DNA from: JBKHXF01 sp046566145 | GTDB taxonomy: Bacteria; Actinomycetota; Nitriliruptoria; Nitriliruptorales; Nitriliruptoraceae | Direction: 5' to 3' | Assembly: GCA_046566145.1 (NCBI GenBank) | Contig: JBKHXF010000003.1 | Span: forward strand, 1 to 64,000 | Length of the DNA: 64,000 nt | In this document: piece by piece, positions 51,085 to 58,735 of the stretch | How positions within the stretch are numbered: the stretch's first letter is position 1 | Layout: every line of letters begins with the position of its first letter | Notes under the pieces: generated by a model | Database searches by the model: none | What the model was told of the DNA's origin: nothing | What the model saw: the letters and a program-made list of their open reading frames with translations, nothing else | Program-made: the position numbers and the translations under genes

Positions 51085-52749
51085 TCAGGTGAAGACCCGG
51101 ATCGTGTGCCAGCCGGTGGCGCCGTCGGGCCGCGGCTCGGCGACCTCCTCGGTCTGGGTCTCCCCCGTCCCGTCGGTCGCGCGGACCCGCAACACGTGCA
51201 CGCCATCGGGCACGTCGACGTCGAGCCGCCACTGCACCCACGCGTCGTCCGAGAGCGGCGCCGTGAGCTCGGCCTCACGCCAGGGGCGGTCGTCGAGCTG
51301 GACCTCCACGCGCGAGATGCCCCGGGTCGGGGCCCAGGCCACGCCGGCGACGGGCTGCCGCCCCGGCACGACCCGGGTGTCGGCCCGAGGGACGTCGATG
51401 CGGGACTGCGTCTTGATGGGTCCCTCCTTGGCCCAGCCGCGCGGGACCCAGTAGCCGTCGAACCCCTCCCACGTTGTGAGCTCGATCTCGGAGAGCCACT
51501 TCGTCGCGGACACGTACCCGTAGAGGCCCGGGACGATCAGCCGGGCCGGGAACCCGTGCTCGAACGGGAGCGGCTCCCCGTTCATCCCGAACGCCACGAG
51601 CGCCTCACGCCCGTCGAGCGCCACGTCGGTCGGGAACCCGGCCGTCCACCCGTCGACCGACCGGCCGACCAGCTGCGTCGCCCCTCGCTCCACCCCGGCC
51701 ATGGCGAGCACGTCGGCGAGGCGCACCCCGCGCCACAACGCGTTGCCGACGAGGTCGTCGCCGACCTCGTTGGACACGCAGGCGATGGTCACGTGGTGCT
51801 CGACCACGTCGAGCTCGGCCAGGTCGGCGAGGCTCAGCTCGAGCTCCCGTTCGACCATGCCGTGCACCCGGAGGCGCCAGGTGGCGGCGTCGATGCGCGG
51901 CACCGACAGGGCCGTGTCGATCCGGTAGAACTCGTCGTTCGGGACCACCACGGGCGTGAGGCCCTCGACGTCCGCGAACGCCTGGGCGGGCCCCACCGTC
52001 GGGGCCGGCGTCGGCGGGTCGGGCAGCGCGACGTCGACCGGCGGGCCCGAGGCGGCGCCGCGGCCGCGTCCCAGCACCCGCGCCCCGCCGGCGGCCGCGA
52101 GCACCGCCGCACCGACGGTCCCCGCGCTCGCGATGAAGGTGCGCCGACCGGCGTGCGTGTCGGTGCTGCGGCTGCCGTCGGGTGCCACCGCCGGCGCCGG
52201 CGGGCGCGCCGCCTCGAGGAGTCGGTGCAGCACCGCGAGACCGACGAGGACCACGAGCACGGCGTCGACGAGCACGGCACCGAGGGCGGCGGCCGGCTGC
52301 GTGGAGGCGGCGAGCCAGCCCACGACCCCGAAGCTGGTGAACACCGCGATGGCGGCACCGAACCGGCGTGCGGCACGCAGGCCGGTCGCGGCGCCGATGA
52401 GCAGGGCGAGGACGACCGTCCCGGCGGCGAGCACGGCCTTGTCGTCCGTGCCGAACGTCTGGATGGCCCACGACTCCACGGCCGGCGGGACGACCGGGAC
52501 CACCAGCGACGACACCGCCAGGACCAGCGACGGCACCCCACCGACGACGGCCGCGACCAGCTCGCCGAGCGCGAGGGACGCGGCCACCGCGAGCGCGCCG
52601 GCGCCCGCCGCGCGCCGACGACGCGGCGCGGGCTGCGGGCGCGACGGCGGCGCCACGGCCGCGACGGCGTCCGGGGTCTCGGGCGTGTCGGGGGCGTCGG
52701 GGGCGTCGGGGAAGTGGACGGGATCGGGACGGTCCGGCTGGTCGGGCAC
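51085..52749 (-). CDS. Molybdopterin-dependent oxidoreductase with membrane domain (sulphite-oxidase-like)
   Basis: This is a 554-residue membrane-anchored molybdenum enzyme. After a P/D repeat-rich start come about five hydrophobic segments (residues 45-195), then a twin-arginine-like region (THAGRRTFIASAG) and the sulphite-oxidase molybdopterin domain, with the molybdenum-ligand cysteine in VTIACVSNEVGDDLVGNALWRGVRL and PFEHGFPARLIVPGLYGY, ending in the Mo-co dimerisation domain. The substrate is unknown. GTG 52749 has GAGGAG upstream. It diverges from the DapA-fold gene. Confidence 0.9.
   Translation of the reverse strand: MPDQPDRPDPVHFPDAPDAPDTPETPDAVAAVAPPSRPQPAPRRRRAAGAGALAVAASLALGELVAAVVGGVPSLVLAVSSLVVPVVPPAVESWAIQTFGTDDKAVLAAGTVVLALLIGAATGLRAARRFGAAIAVFTSFGVVGWLAASTQPAAALGAVLVDAVLVVLVGLAVLHRLLEAARPPAPAVAPDGSRSTDTHAGRRTFIASAGTVGAAVLAAAGGARVLGRGRGAASGPPVDVALPDPPTPAPTVGPAQAFADVEGLTPVVVPNDEFYRIDTALSVPRIDAATWRLRVHGMVERELELSLADLAELDVVEHHVTIACVSNEVGDDLVGNALWRGVRLADVLAMAGVERGATQLVGRSVDGWTAGFPTDVALDGREALVAFGMNGEPLPFEHGFPARLIVPGLYGYVSATKWLSEIELTTWEGFDGYWVPRGWAKEGPIKTQSRIDVPRADTRVVPGRQPVAGVAWAPTRGISRVEVQLDDRPWREAELTAPLSDDAWVQWRLDVDVPDGVHVLRVRATDGTGETQTEEVAEPRPDGATGWHTIRVFT
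52680..52715 (-). repeat. Short tandem repeat coding PDAPDAPDTPETPDA in the oxidoreductase start
   Basis: A 9-nt GTCGGGGGC-type unit repeats imperfectly, encoding a P/D/A-rich disordered leader ahead of the membrane domain. It could vary in copy number by slippage. Confidence 0.5.
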
Positions 52750-52795
52750 GGGGGCTCCTCGCGGTGCTGCCTCGGGTTCGCAGCGGACGCAGCAG

Positions 52796-52801
52796 TAGCC
52801 T
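52796..52801 (+). promoter_or_regulatory. -10 hexamer TAGCCT placing the DapA-fold transcript start at its ATG
   Basis: TAGCCT ends 6 nt before ATG 52808, which has no ribosome-binding site; a leaderless mRNA is predicted. Confidence 0.6.
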
Positions 52802-52807
52802 GCCGCC

Positions 52808-53695
52808 ATGTCCAGCCTCCCGCTGCACGGCCTCGTCGCCGCCGTGCCCACCGCGTTCCACGACGACGGGGCCCTCGACCTCGACGGGCTCGCGGCGCTC
52901 GTGGCCGTCGCGGGCGACGCCGGCGCCCGCGGCGTGCTCGTGCTCGGCGCCGACGGCGAGCCCGGCACCCTCGACCCGGACGAGCGACGCCGGGTCGTGA
53001 CCGTCGCGCAGCGCGCCGCCGGGGGGCTGCCGGTGCTCGTCGGGCTCGGGGCCCCGCGGGCGGAGGTGCAGGAGGAGGCCGCCCGGCTCGCCGTCGACCT
53101 GGGCGCGGCCGCGCTGGTCGCGGTGCTGGGCGCCGACGACGGGGCCGACGAGCGCGTCGCCCGGCTGGCCTCCCACGGGCCGCCGCTGGTGCTCACGCAC
53201 GACCCGGCCCGCTCGGGCCGCGACGCCGCGCACGGCGACGTCGTGGCGCTCGCCGCGGCCGCCGGCGTGGCCGCGGTCGTCGCCGAGGCGCCCTCGACCC
53301 CGGACCTCGTCGCGGCCGCCGTGGCGGCGGACCTGCCGGCGTTCGGGGGCGGCGCCGGACTGCTGCTCGTGGAGGAGCTCGAGTCCGGTGCCGGCGGGAC
53401 GGTCTGCGGCGGAGCCCTGCCGGAGCTGCTCGCCATCGCGTGCACCGCCCACGCCGGCGGGGACGCGAGCGCTGCCCGGGACGCCCACGCGACCGCCGGC
53501 GCGTACCTGCGGCTCGAGGCCCAGCCCGGCACGGCCGCCATCGCCGTGCGCAAGGAGGCGTGGCGCCAGCGTGGGGTGCTGGCCTCCGGCCGGCTCCGTC
53601 GCGGTCGCCCCCTCGACGCCGCGACCAAGCGGGCCGTGACGCGACGGCTGCGCGACGCCGGCGTGTCGCCCACGGCCCCCTGGCCGGACGCCTGA
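52808..53695 (+). CDS. Dihydrodipicolinate-synthase-fold protein lacking catalytic residues
   Basis: This is a 295-residue TIM-barrel protein of the DapA/NAL family by its start (LHGLVAAVPTAFHDDGALDLDGLAALV), VLVLGADGEPGTLDPDERRRVV and the later GG-rich segments. The family's Schiff-base lysine (in IKE) is replaced: the strand reads VAAVVAEAPS. The active-site tyrosine segment reads PLVLTHDPARSG, without tyrosine, and the GTTGE threonines read GADGE. It is therefore unlikely to be a functional aldolase of the usual type and may be a regulator or catalyse different chemistry. The ATG follows a TAGCCT -10 box by six nucleotides. The PYROXD2-like gene lies 53 bp downstream. Confidence 0.8.
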   Translation: MSSLPLHGLVAAVPTAFHDDGALDLDGLAALVAVAGDAGARGVLVLGADGEPGTLDPDERRRVVTVAQRAAGGLPVLVGLGAPRAEVQEEAARLAVDLGAAALVAVLGADDGADERVARLASHGPPLVLTHDPARSGRDAAHGDVVALAAAAGVAAVVAEAPSTPDLVAAAVAADLPAFGGGAGLLLVEELESGAGGTVCGGALPELLAIACTAHAGGDASAARDAHATAGAYLRLEAQPGTAAIAVRKEAWRQRGVLASGRLRRGRPLDAATKRAVTRRLRDAGVSPTAPWPDA

Positions 53696-53712
53696 GCCGA
53701 CGGCACCCCGCC

Positions 53713-53738
53713 CCCCACCGCCCACCCCACCGCCCACC
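53713..53738 (+). repeat. Two tandem copies of a 12-bp unit (CCCCACCGCCCA) between genes
   Basis: Two overlapping copies of CCCCACCGCCCACC (53713-53726 and 53725-53738) fill most of the 53-bp gap between the DapA-fold gene and the PYROXD2-like gene, just before the latter's AGGA. Confidence 0.5.
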
Positions 53739-53748
53739 AGGACGCGAC

Positions 53749-55281
53749 GTGACCCGGACCATCGTGATCGGCGCCGGCCACAACGGCCTCGTCGCCGCCG
53801 TGCTGCTCGCCCGTGCCGGACGCGACGTGCTCGTGCTGGAGCGCGACACCGTCGTCGGCGGGGCCTGCCGCACCGAGCACCCGTTCGCCCGCGTGCCGGG
53901 CCTCGGCGCGTCCACCGGGGCGTACCTGCTCGGCCTCACCCCGCCCGAGCTGCTCGACCAGCTCGGCCTCGAGCTACCGCTCCGCCGCCGCGAGCCCCAC
54001 TACTTCCTCCCCACCCTCGACGGGACGAGCGTCCTGCTCGGCGGCGACCCGGACGAGAACCGCAGGCAGCTCTCCCACGTGGCCGACGCGGCCGACCTCG
54101 ACGCGCTCGACCGGATGGACACGGAGCTGTCGGCGCTGCGGGAGGACCTCGCCGGCTCGTGGCTCGCGCCCGCGACCGACGTCGCGACCACCGCGGCACG
54201 GTGGGTCCGGGCCGAGCTGCGGGACACGTACGTCGACCTCGTGTCCGGCAGCGTCCGCGCGTACCTCGACCGGGTGGGCCTGCGCTCCCCCGTCCTGCGT
54301 GCCATGTACGCGGTCACGGACGCGTTCCCCGGCCTGCACGGCGGGCTCGACACGCCCGGGTCGGGGCACAACTTCCTGGTGCACAACTCCGGCCGGCTGC
54401 CCGGCAGCGGCGGGACGTGGATGGTCGTCGAAGGGGGGATGGGCACGGTGACGCAGCGCCTCGCCGCGCTCGCGACCGCCGCCGGCGCGGAGGTCCGCAC
54501 CTCCGCGCCGGCGGTCGCCGTGCACACCCGCGGGGGGGCCGAGGTGACCGGCGTGGCGCTCGCGGACGGCACCGTGCTCCCCGTCGACGAGGTGGTGCTC
54601 GCCTGCGACCCGTGGCGCGCCGTCGACCTGCTCGGCGCGGAGGTCGTGCCGGACCTCGCGGGCCGGCTCGACGACTGGGCCGCCCGCCCCGGCACGACGC
54701 TGAAGGTCAACCTCGCGCTCACCGACCTGCCGACGTTCACGGCGCTGCCGGAGCGCGTCGGGCAGCACGGCGCGACCGTGCACCTGCTACCGGCCGGCGA
54801 CGACGCCGAGGCCGCGGTCGAGACGGCCCACGCTGCGGCGATGGCCGGCGACCTGCCCGACGACCCGCCGCTGGAGGTCTACGGCCACACGGTCGTCGAC
54901 CCCTCGCTGCAGGACGCGGCCGGCCACCACTCGGCGGCGCTGTTCGTGCAGTGGGTCCCCAACGAGCCGACCGCCGGCGCGTGGGACGACGTCGCCCCCG
55001 GGTACGTCGAGCACCTGCTCGGCAACGCCGCCCGCTACGCGCCGGACCTCCCCGGCCTCGTCGCCGACGTGGACGTGGTGCACCCGGCCGAGATCGCCCG
55101 GCGCTTCGGCATCACCGGCGGGAACATCTTCCACGTCGACAACACCTTCGCGCTGACCGACCGCGTCCCGACGCACCTCGGCGTCGGCGGCGTGGTCGCC
55201 GCCGGCGCGGGGTGCCACCCCGCCGGGTCGGTCATCGGGGCGGCGGGGCACAACGCCGCCCGCGCCCTGCTCGACGCCTGA
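53749..55281 (+). CDS. Phytoene-desaturase/PYROXD2-like FAD-dependent oxidoreductase
   Basis: This is a 510-residue flavoprotein. It has the FAD motif IVIGAGHNGLVAAVLLARAG at its extreme N-terminus, then VLVLERDTVVGGACRTEHPF, a substrate-domain middle part, GGMGTVTQRLAALATAAGAEVRT, and the C-terminal GITGGNIFHVDNTFALTDRVP and GAGCHPAGSVIGAAGHNAA. From memory this matches the eukaryotic PYROXD2 and bacterial NAD(P)/FAD-dependent desaturase group rather than true carotenoid desaturases. The substrate is unknown. It is on the same strand as, and 53 bp after, the DapA-fold gene. Confidence 0.88.
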   Translation: MTRTIVIGAGHNGLVAAVLLARAGRDVLVLERDTVVGGACRTEHPFARVPGLGASTGAYLLGLTPPELLDQLGLELPLRRREPHYFLPTLDGTSVLLGGDPDENRRQLSHVADAADLDALDRMDTELSALREDLAGSWLAPATDVATTAARWVRAELRDTYVDLVSGSVRAYLDRVGLRSPVLRAMYAVTDAFPGLHGGLDTPGSGHNFLVHNSGRLPGSGGTWMVVEGGMGTVTQRLAALATAAGAEVRTSAPAVAVHTRGGAEVTGVALADGTVLPVDEVVLACDPWRAVDLLGAEVVPDLAGRLDDWAARPGTTLKVNLALTDLPTFTALPERVGQHGATVHLLPAGDDAEAAVETAHAAAMAGDLPDDPPLEVYGHTVVDPSLQDAAGHHSAALFVQWVPNEPTAGAWDDVAPGYVEHLLGNAARYAPDLPGLVADVDVVHPAEIARRFGITGGNIFHVDNTFALTDRVPTHLGVGGVVAAGAGCHPAGSVIGAAGHNAARALLDA

Positions 55282-55327
55282 CGTCCGCACCGCGGCTCCC
55301 CGCCGACCGTCCGGGGACGCTCGCGCC

Positions 55328-55333
55328 TACCCT
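55328..55333 (+). promoter_or_regulatory. -10 hexamer TACCCT upstream of the GNAT gene
   Basis: TACCCT lies 27 nt before GTG 55361, leaving a leader of about 20 nt. Confidence 0.45.
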
Positions 55334-55360
55334 CGCCGCCGCATCCATCCCGAGGCCGCC

Positions 55361-56047
55361 GTGGACGAGCCCACCCAGATCACCCTGCGCGACGGGAGCC
55401 GCGCGCTGGTGCGACCCATCGCGCCCACCGACCGGTGGCGGCTCGTCGAGGGGCTCAAGCTGCTGAGCGAGCAGTCCCGGTTCCGCCGCTTCCACTCCCC
55501 CATGCCGCGGTTCACCGACGCGCAGCTCGACTACCTGACCGACGTGGACGGTGTGGACCACGCCGCGTGGGTCGCCCTCGACCCGACGCGCCCGGAGCAC
55601 CCGGGGCTCGGGGTCGCCCGCTACGTGCGGGTCGCCGACGAGCCCGAGGTCGCCGAGGCCGCGATCACCGTGGTCGACGAGGCGCAGGGGCTCGGGCTCG
55701 GCACCCAGCTGCTCGGGGTGCTCGCCGACGTCGCACGGCGCAACGGGATCGCCGTGTTCCGCAACTACGTGCTCGCCGAGAACACCGCGATGCTCGACGT
55801 GTTCGACGCGCTCGGCGGCACCCGCGAGCTCGAGACCCCCGGGCTGTACCGGGTGGACCTCCGGGTCCCCGCCGGCGACGTGCCGCTGCCGGACACGGCC
55901 GCCGGCCGGGCGTTCGCCGCCGCGGCCCGACGCGAGGGTGGCCAGCTCGGCCGGACCACGCCGCCGGTGTGGCTGCGCGACGAGACCGGGGAGATCGAGC
56001 TGGCACGGTTGCAGGCGTGGCTCGAGGAGCGCGCCCCCGAGCCGTGA
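55361..56047 (+). CDS. GNAT-family acetyltransferase (Pat-like)
   Basis: This is a 228-residue acetyltransferase. The opening ITLRDGSRALVRPIAPTDRWRLVEGLKLLSEQSRFRRFH and TDAQLDYLTDVDGVDHAAWVAL recall the catalytic domain of actinobacterial protein lysine acetyltransferases; the acetyl-CoA loop is AQGLGLGTQLLGVLADVARRNGI. No cyclic-nucleotide-binding domain is attached, so it would be an unregulated or small-molecule version. The C-terminal 60 residues are beyond the core fold. Confidence 0.85.
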   Translation: MDEPTQITLRDGSRALVRPIAPTDRWRLVEGLKLLSEQSRFRRFHSPMPRFTDAQLDYLTDVDGVDHAAWVALDPTRPEHPGLGVARYVRVADEPEVAEAAITVVDEAQGLGLGTQLLGVLADVARRNGIAVFRNYVLAENTAMLDVFDALGGTRELETPGLYRVDLRVPAGDVPLPDTAAGRAFAAAARREGGQLGRTTPPVWLRDETGEIELARLQAWLEERAPEP

Positions 56048-56135
56048 GACGGGACGGGGGTCGCAGCGCTGGGGCGGGGCGGCTGCGCCACCAGGGCGGC
56101 GTCGGTGCGGGCGCCACGGTGCCGCGCCGCCGGGT

Positions 56136-56151
56136 GTCTCGACGTCGAGAC
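56136..56151. promoter_or_regulatory. Perfect 16-bp palindrome over the -35 region of the YczE-like gene
   Basis: GTCTCGACGTCGAGAC reads identically on both strands and ends 6 nt before the TACCGT -10 box at 56158. Position and symmetry fit a dimeric repressor operator. Confidence 0.5.
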
Positions 56152-56157
56152 GCGGGG

Positions 56158-56163
56158 TACCGT
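56158..56163 (+). promoter_or_regulatory. -10 hexamer TACCGT placing the YczE-like transcript start at its ATG
   Basis: TACCGT ends 6 nt before ATG 56170 and there is no ribosome-binding site, so a leaderless mRNA is predicted. Confidence 0.5.
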
Positions 56164-56169
56164 CCCGGC

Positions 56170-56829
56170 ATGCGCGTGATCGTCATCCCCTCCCGTGACC
56201 GCCTCGGCGAACGCCTCGCCCGGCTGGTCCTCGGCCTCGTCCTGTGCGGGCTCGGCATCGCCGTGATGGTCGCTGCGGGTCTCGGGCTCGGCCCGTGGGA
56301 CGTGCTGCACCAGGGCATCTCCCAGCGCACCGGCATCCCCATCGGCACCGTCGGGATCCTCACCGGGGTGGTCGTGCTCGCCGGGTGGGTCCCGCTGCGG
56401 GAGCGGCTCGGCATCGGCACGGTCTGCAACGTGTTCCTCATCGGCATCACCATCGACCTGACGCTGCTCGTGCTCGACACCCCCGAGAGCCTCGCCGCTC
56501 GGATCGGCCTGCTGCTCGCCGGCCCGGTGCTGTTCGCCGTCGGCTCCGGGTTCTACATCGGCGCTGGGCTCGGCCCGGGCCCACGGGACGGGCTCATGAC
56601 CGGGCTGGCCCGACGCGGTTGGACGGTGCGTCGGGTCCGCAGCGGCATCGAGGTCACGGTGCTCGTGCTCGGCTGGCTGCTCGGCGGCACGGTCGGCATC
56701 GGCACGGTGCTGTTCGCCACGACCATCGGGCCGCTGGTGCACGTCTGCCTCGAGCGCCTCAGCGTCCGTCCCCTGCCGGAGGAGCCGCCGGCCACCCCGG
56801 TGGTCACGGGCACCCCGCCGGCGCTCTGA
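56170..56829 (+). CDS. YczE/YyaS/YitT-family integral membrane protein
   Basis: This is a 219-residue protein with five or so hydrophobic segments and the family repeats GLGLGPWDVLHQGISQRTGIPIGTVGILTG and GAGLGPGPRDGLMTGLARR. Members are uncharacterised membrane proteins sometimes found next to transcription factors. The ATG at 56170 is six nucleotides after TACCGT, with a perfect palindrome just upstream. The C-terminal 20 residues are proline-rich. Confidence 0.85.
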   Translation: MRVIVIPSRDRLGERLARLVLGLVLCGLGIAVMVAAGLGLGPWDVLHQGISQRTGIPIGTVGILTGVVVLAGWVPLRERLGIGTVCNVFLIGITIDLTLLVLDTPESLAARIGLLLAGPVLFAVGSGFYIGAGLGPGPRDGLMTGLARRGWTVRRVRSGIEVTVLVLGWLLGGTVGIGTVLFATTIGPLVHVCLERLSVRPLPEEPPATPVVTGTPPAL

Positions 56830-56859
56830 CCGCCGGCGCCGGCGGGTCGGCCTGACGGG

Positions 56860-57363
56860 TCAACCCGGGGCGGCGACGACCACCTGCCGGCCGGGCACGA
56901 CCGACCGCAGCCACGCCTGCTCGAGCCCGCCGCCCGGGCCGGTGAGCACCTCCACGCAGGCGAGCGTCCCGGTCGGCATCGCGAGGTGGGCACCCGTCAG
57001 GGCCGTGACCACCGCGCTCCACGTCGGCTCGTGCCCGACCAGCAGGACGTGCTGGTGCCCGTCAACGAGGGCCGCGGTCGCGTGGTCGAGGACCGTGCCG
57101 ACGTCGCACAGGTACAGCTCGTCGGTCGCGCGCACCTCCCCGGGCCAGCCGCCGGCGGCGACGGCCCGCTCGACGGTCTCCACGGTGCGCCGTGCCGAGG
57201 AGGTCACGACGAGGTCAGGCACCTGCCCGGTCGCCACGAACCACCGGCCGATCGCGTCGGCCGTGTCGCGCCCCCGACGGTCGAGCGGGCGGTCGTGGTC
57301 GCGCGTGCCGTCGGGTCGCGCGGCGTGGCAGTGCCGCAGGAGCGTGAGCAGCGGCACGGGCAC
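56860..57363 (-). CDS. Histidine phosphatase (SixA-like)
   Basis: This is a 167-residue phosphoglycerate-mutase-fold phosphatase. The catalytic motif is LLRHCHAAR (RHG-type histidine), followed by DRPLDRRGRDTADAIG, TSSARRTVETV with the second arginine, and LLVGHEPTWS with the second histidine. SixA-like proteins dephosphorylate phosphohistidine on signalling proteins or small phosphates. GTG 57363 is the first start in the frame; it is 32 nt after the M23 peptidase stop on the same strand. Confidence 0.88.
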   Translation of the reverse strand: MPVPLLTLLRHCHAARPDGTRDHDRPLDRRGRDTADAIGRWFVATGQVPDLVVTSSARRTVETVERAVAAGGWPGEVRATDELYLCDVGTVLDHATAALVDGHQHVLLVGHEPTWSAVVTALTGAHLAMPTGTLACVEVLTGPGGGLEQAWLRSVVPGRQVVVAAPG

Positions 57364-57395
57364 GTCCTCTCCGCCGGCGGCAGCGGCCGGGTGCG

Positions 57396-58661
57396 TCAGG
57401 GGCAGGCGTCGGCGAGCACGGGGTACGGGTTGACGGCCCGGCGCCCGTCGTCGAGGTAGTGGCCGATGTGCAGGTGCGGCGGGGTGGTCCGGGCGTTGCC
57501 CGAGTTGCCGACCGTGCCGATCAGCGTGCCGGGCTGGACCCTCGCCCCGACGACCATGCCGGGCGCGACCTCGTCGAGGTGCGCGTTGTACCAGTACTCC
57601 CCCGGGCCCACCGTGTAGCTGACGTAGCGACCGCCCAGCCCGGTGTCGGTCACCCGCACCGCCTTCACGACCCCGGCGTACATCGCCCGCACCGGGGTCC
57701 CCCGGTTCGCGAACACGTCCGTCCCCTCGTGGCTGCGGCTGCCGGGGCGCGGGAAGCCCCAGTCGTTGGAGAAGTCCCGGCCGACCCGGGCCCCGTCCAC
57801 GGGGCAGACCCCGGCGCCGGCGGCGACCCGCCGCGCGCGCTCCTGCTCGAGCTCGACCGCGAGCTGGGCGCGGCGGGCATCGACGGCGGCCAGCACCGCA
57901 CGGGCGTCATCGGCCTGCTCCTCGAGCTCGGCCAGGACCTGCGCCTGCCGCGCCTCGTCGGTCGCGATGGCGGAGGTGACGGCGGCGGCGTCGTCCCGCA
58001 GGCTGCGCACGAGCTCCGCCGCCACGGTGGCGTCCTCGCGGGCCTGGTCGGCCAGGTCGCGGGTGCGCGACGCCTCGCGGGTGAGGTCCTCGCGCTCGGC
58101 GCGCAGCCGGGTGACCTCGTCGACGACACCGGCCTGGAACCCGGCCACGGACCCGAGCTTGTACAGCCCGTCGGCGAGCGCGTTGGGGTCCTCCGCCTCG
58201 CGCACGATCCGCAGCAGCATCGCGCCCTGCCCGGCGGCGCCGTACTTGTAGGCCTCGGCGACCCGGTCGACGAGGCGTCGCTCCTGCGTCGCGAGCTCCG
58301 CCTCGGTGAGCTCCAGCAGCCGCTCGGCGTGCGCCAGGTTCTCCTGCGCGACCTCGGTGCGACGCTCGGCAGCGCCGACCTCGTCCTCGGCGAGGGCGAC
58401 CTGCCCCTCGAGCTGACGCAGGCGGCCCCGGGCGGCGTCGAGGCGGTCGCGGAGCTCGGCGAGCTCGGTGGCCACCCGTGCGATGCGGGCCTCCGCCTCG
58501 GACAGGGCGCCGGAGGTGCTCGCGGCGTCCCGCTCGGCGTCGGCGAGGTCCTCCGCGATCTCCTGCTCGGAGCGCTGCTGCGCCACGGCGGGCACGGCGA
58601 GCGCGAGCGCGGCAGCCGCGAGCGTGGCGACGGCGCGACGGCGTCGCGGCACGTGCCGCAC
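57396..58661 (-). CDS. M23-family (LytM) peptidoglycan endopeptidase with coiled coil
   Basis: This is a 421-residue secreted cell-wall hydrolase with an arginine-rich start and signal peptide (VATLAAAALALAVPAVA), a long coiled coil (about 30-260) and a LytM domain with the zinc ligands HEGTDVFA (HxxxD) and PHLHIGHY (HxH), ending in the NPYPVLADACP tail. The coiled coil plus LytM layout resembles EnvC/NlpD-type regulators, but the metal ligands look intact so activity is likely. GTG 58661 has GGGAGG upstream; GTG 58652 is an alternative. A TACCCT box lies at 58716-58711. Confidence 0.9.
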   Translation of the reverse strand: MRHVPRRRRAVATLAAAALALAVPAVAQQRSEQEIAEDLADAERDAASTSGALSEAEARIARVATELAELRDRLDAARGRLRQLEGQVALAEDEVGAAERRTEVAQENLAHAERLLELTEAELATQERRLVDRVAEAYKYGAAGQGAMLLRIVREAEDPNALADGLYKLGSVAGFQAGVVDEVTRLRAEREDLTREASRTRDLADQAREDATVAAELVRSLRDDAAAVTSAIATDEARQAQVLAELEEQADDARAVLAAVDARRAQLAVELEQERARRVAAGAGVCPVDGARVGRDFSNDWGFPRPGSRSHEGTDVFANRGTPVRAMYAGVVKAVRVTDTGLGGRYVSYTVGPGEYWYNAHLDEVAPGMVVGARVQPGTLIGTVGNSGNARTTPPHLHIGHYLDDGRRAVNPYPVLADACP

Positions 58662-58710
58662 GGGTCGCCTCCCTCGGGTCGCTCGGTGGCCGGTCGGACG
58701 GGCCGCGGCG

Positions 58711-58716
58711 AGGGTA
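58711..58716 (-). promoter_or_regulatory. -10 hexamer TACCCT upstream of the M23 peptidase gene
   Basis: TACCCT on the minus strand lies 49 nt before GTG 58661, in the 74-bp gap after the upstream kinase gene on the same strand, so the peptidase gene may have its own promoter. Confidence 0.4.
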
Positions 58717-58735
58717 GGGGCCGACCCCGTGTGCG

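Noticed and set aside
52808..53695. Naming this gene dapA
   Set aside because: The Schiff-base lysine and other catalytic residues are absent, so dihydrodipicolinate synthase activity is not supported.
53713..53738. CRISPR-like or mobile-element repeat
   Set aside because: Only two 12-bp copies without spacers; simple slippage explains it. No array of regularly spaced repeats was seen anywhere in the window.
49525..55281. A 1918-residue open frame on the plus strand
   Set aside because: Only its last 510 codons (from GTG 53749) are a gene. The rest is antisense to the kinase, binding-protein and oxidoreductase genes and has the low-complexity R/G/V composition typical of shadow frames in very GC-rich DNA.
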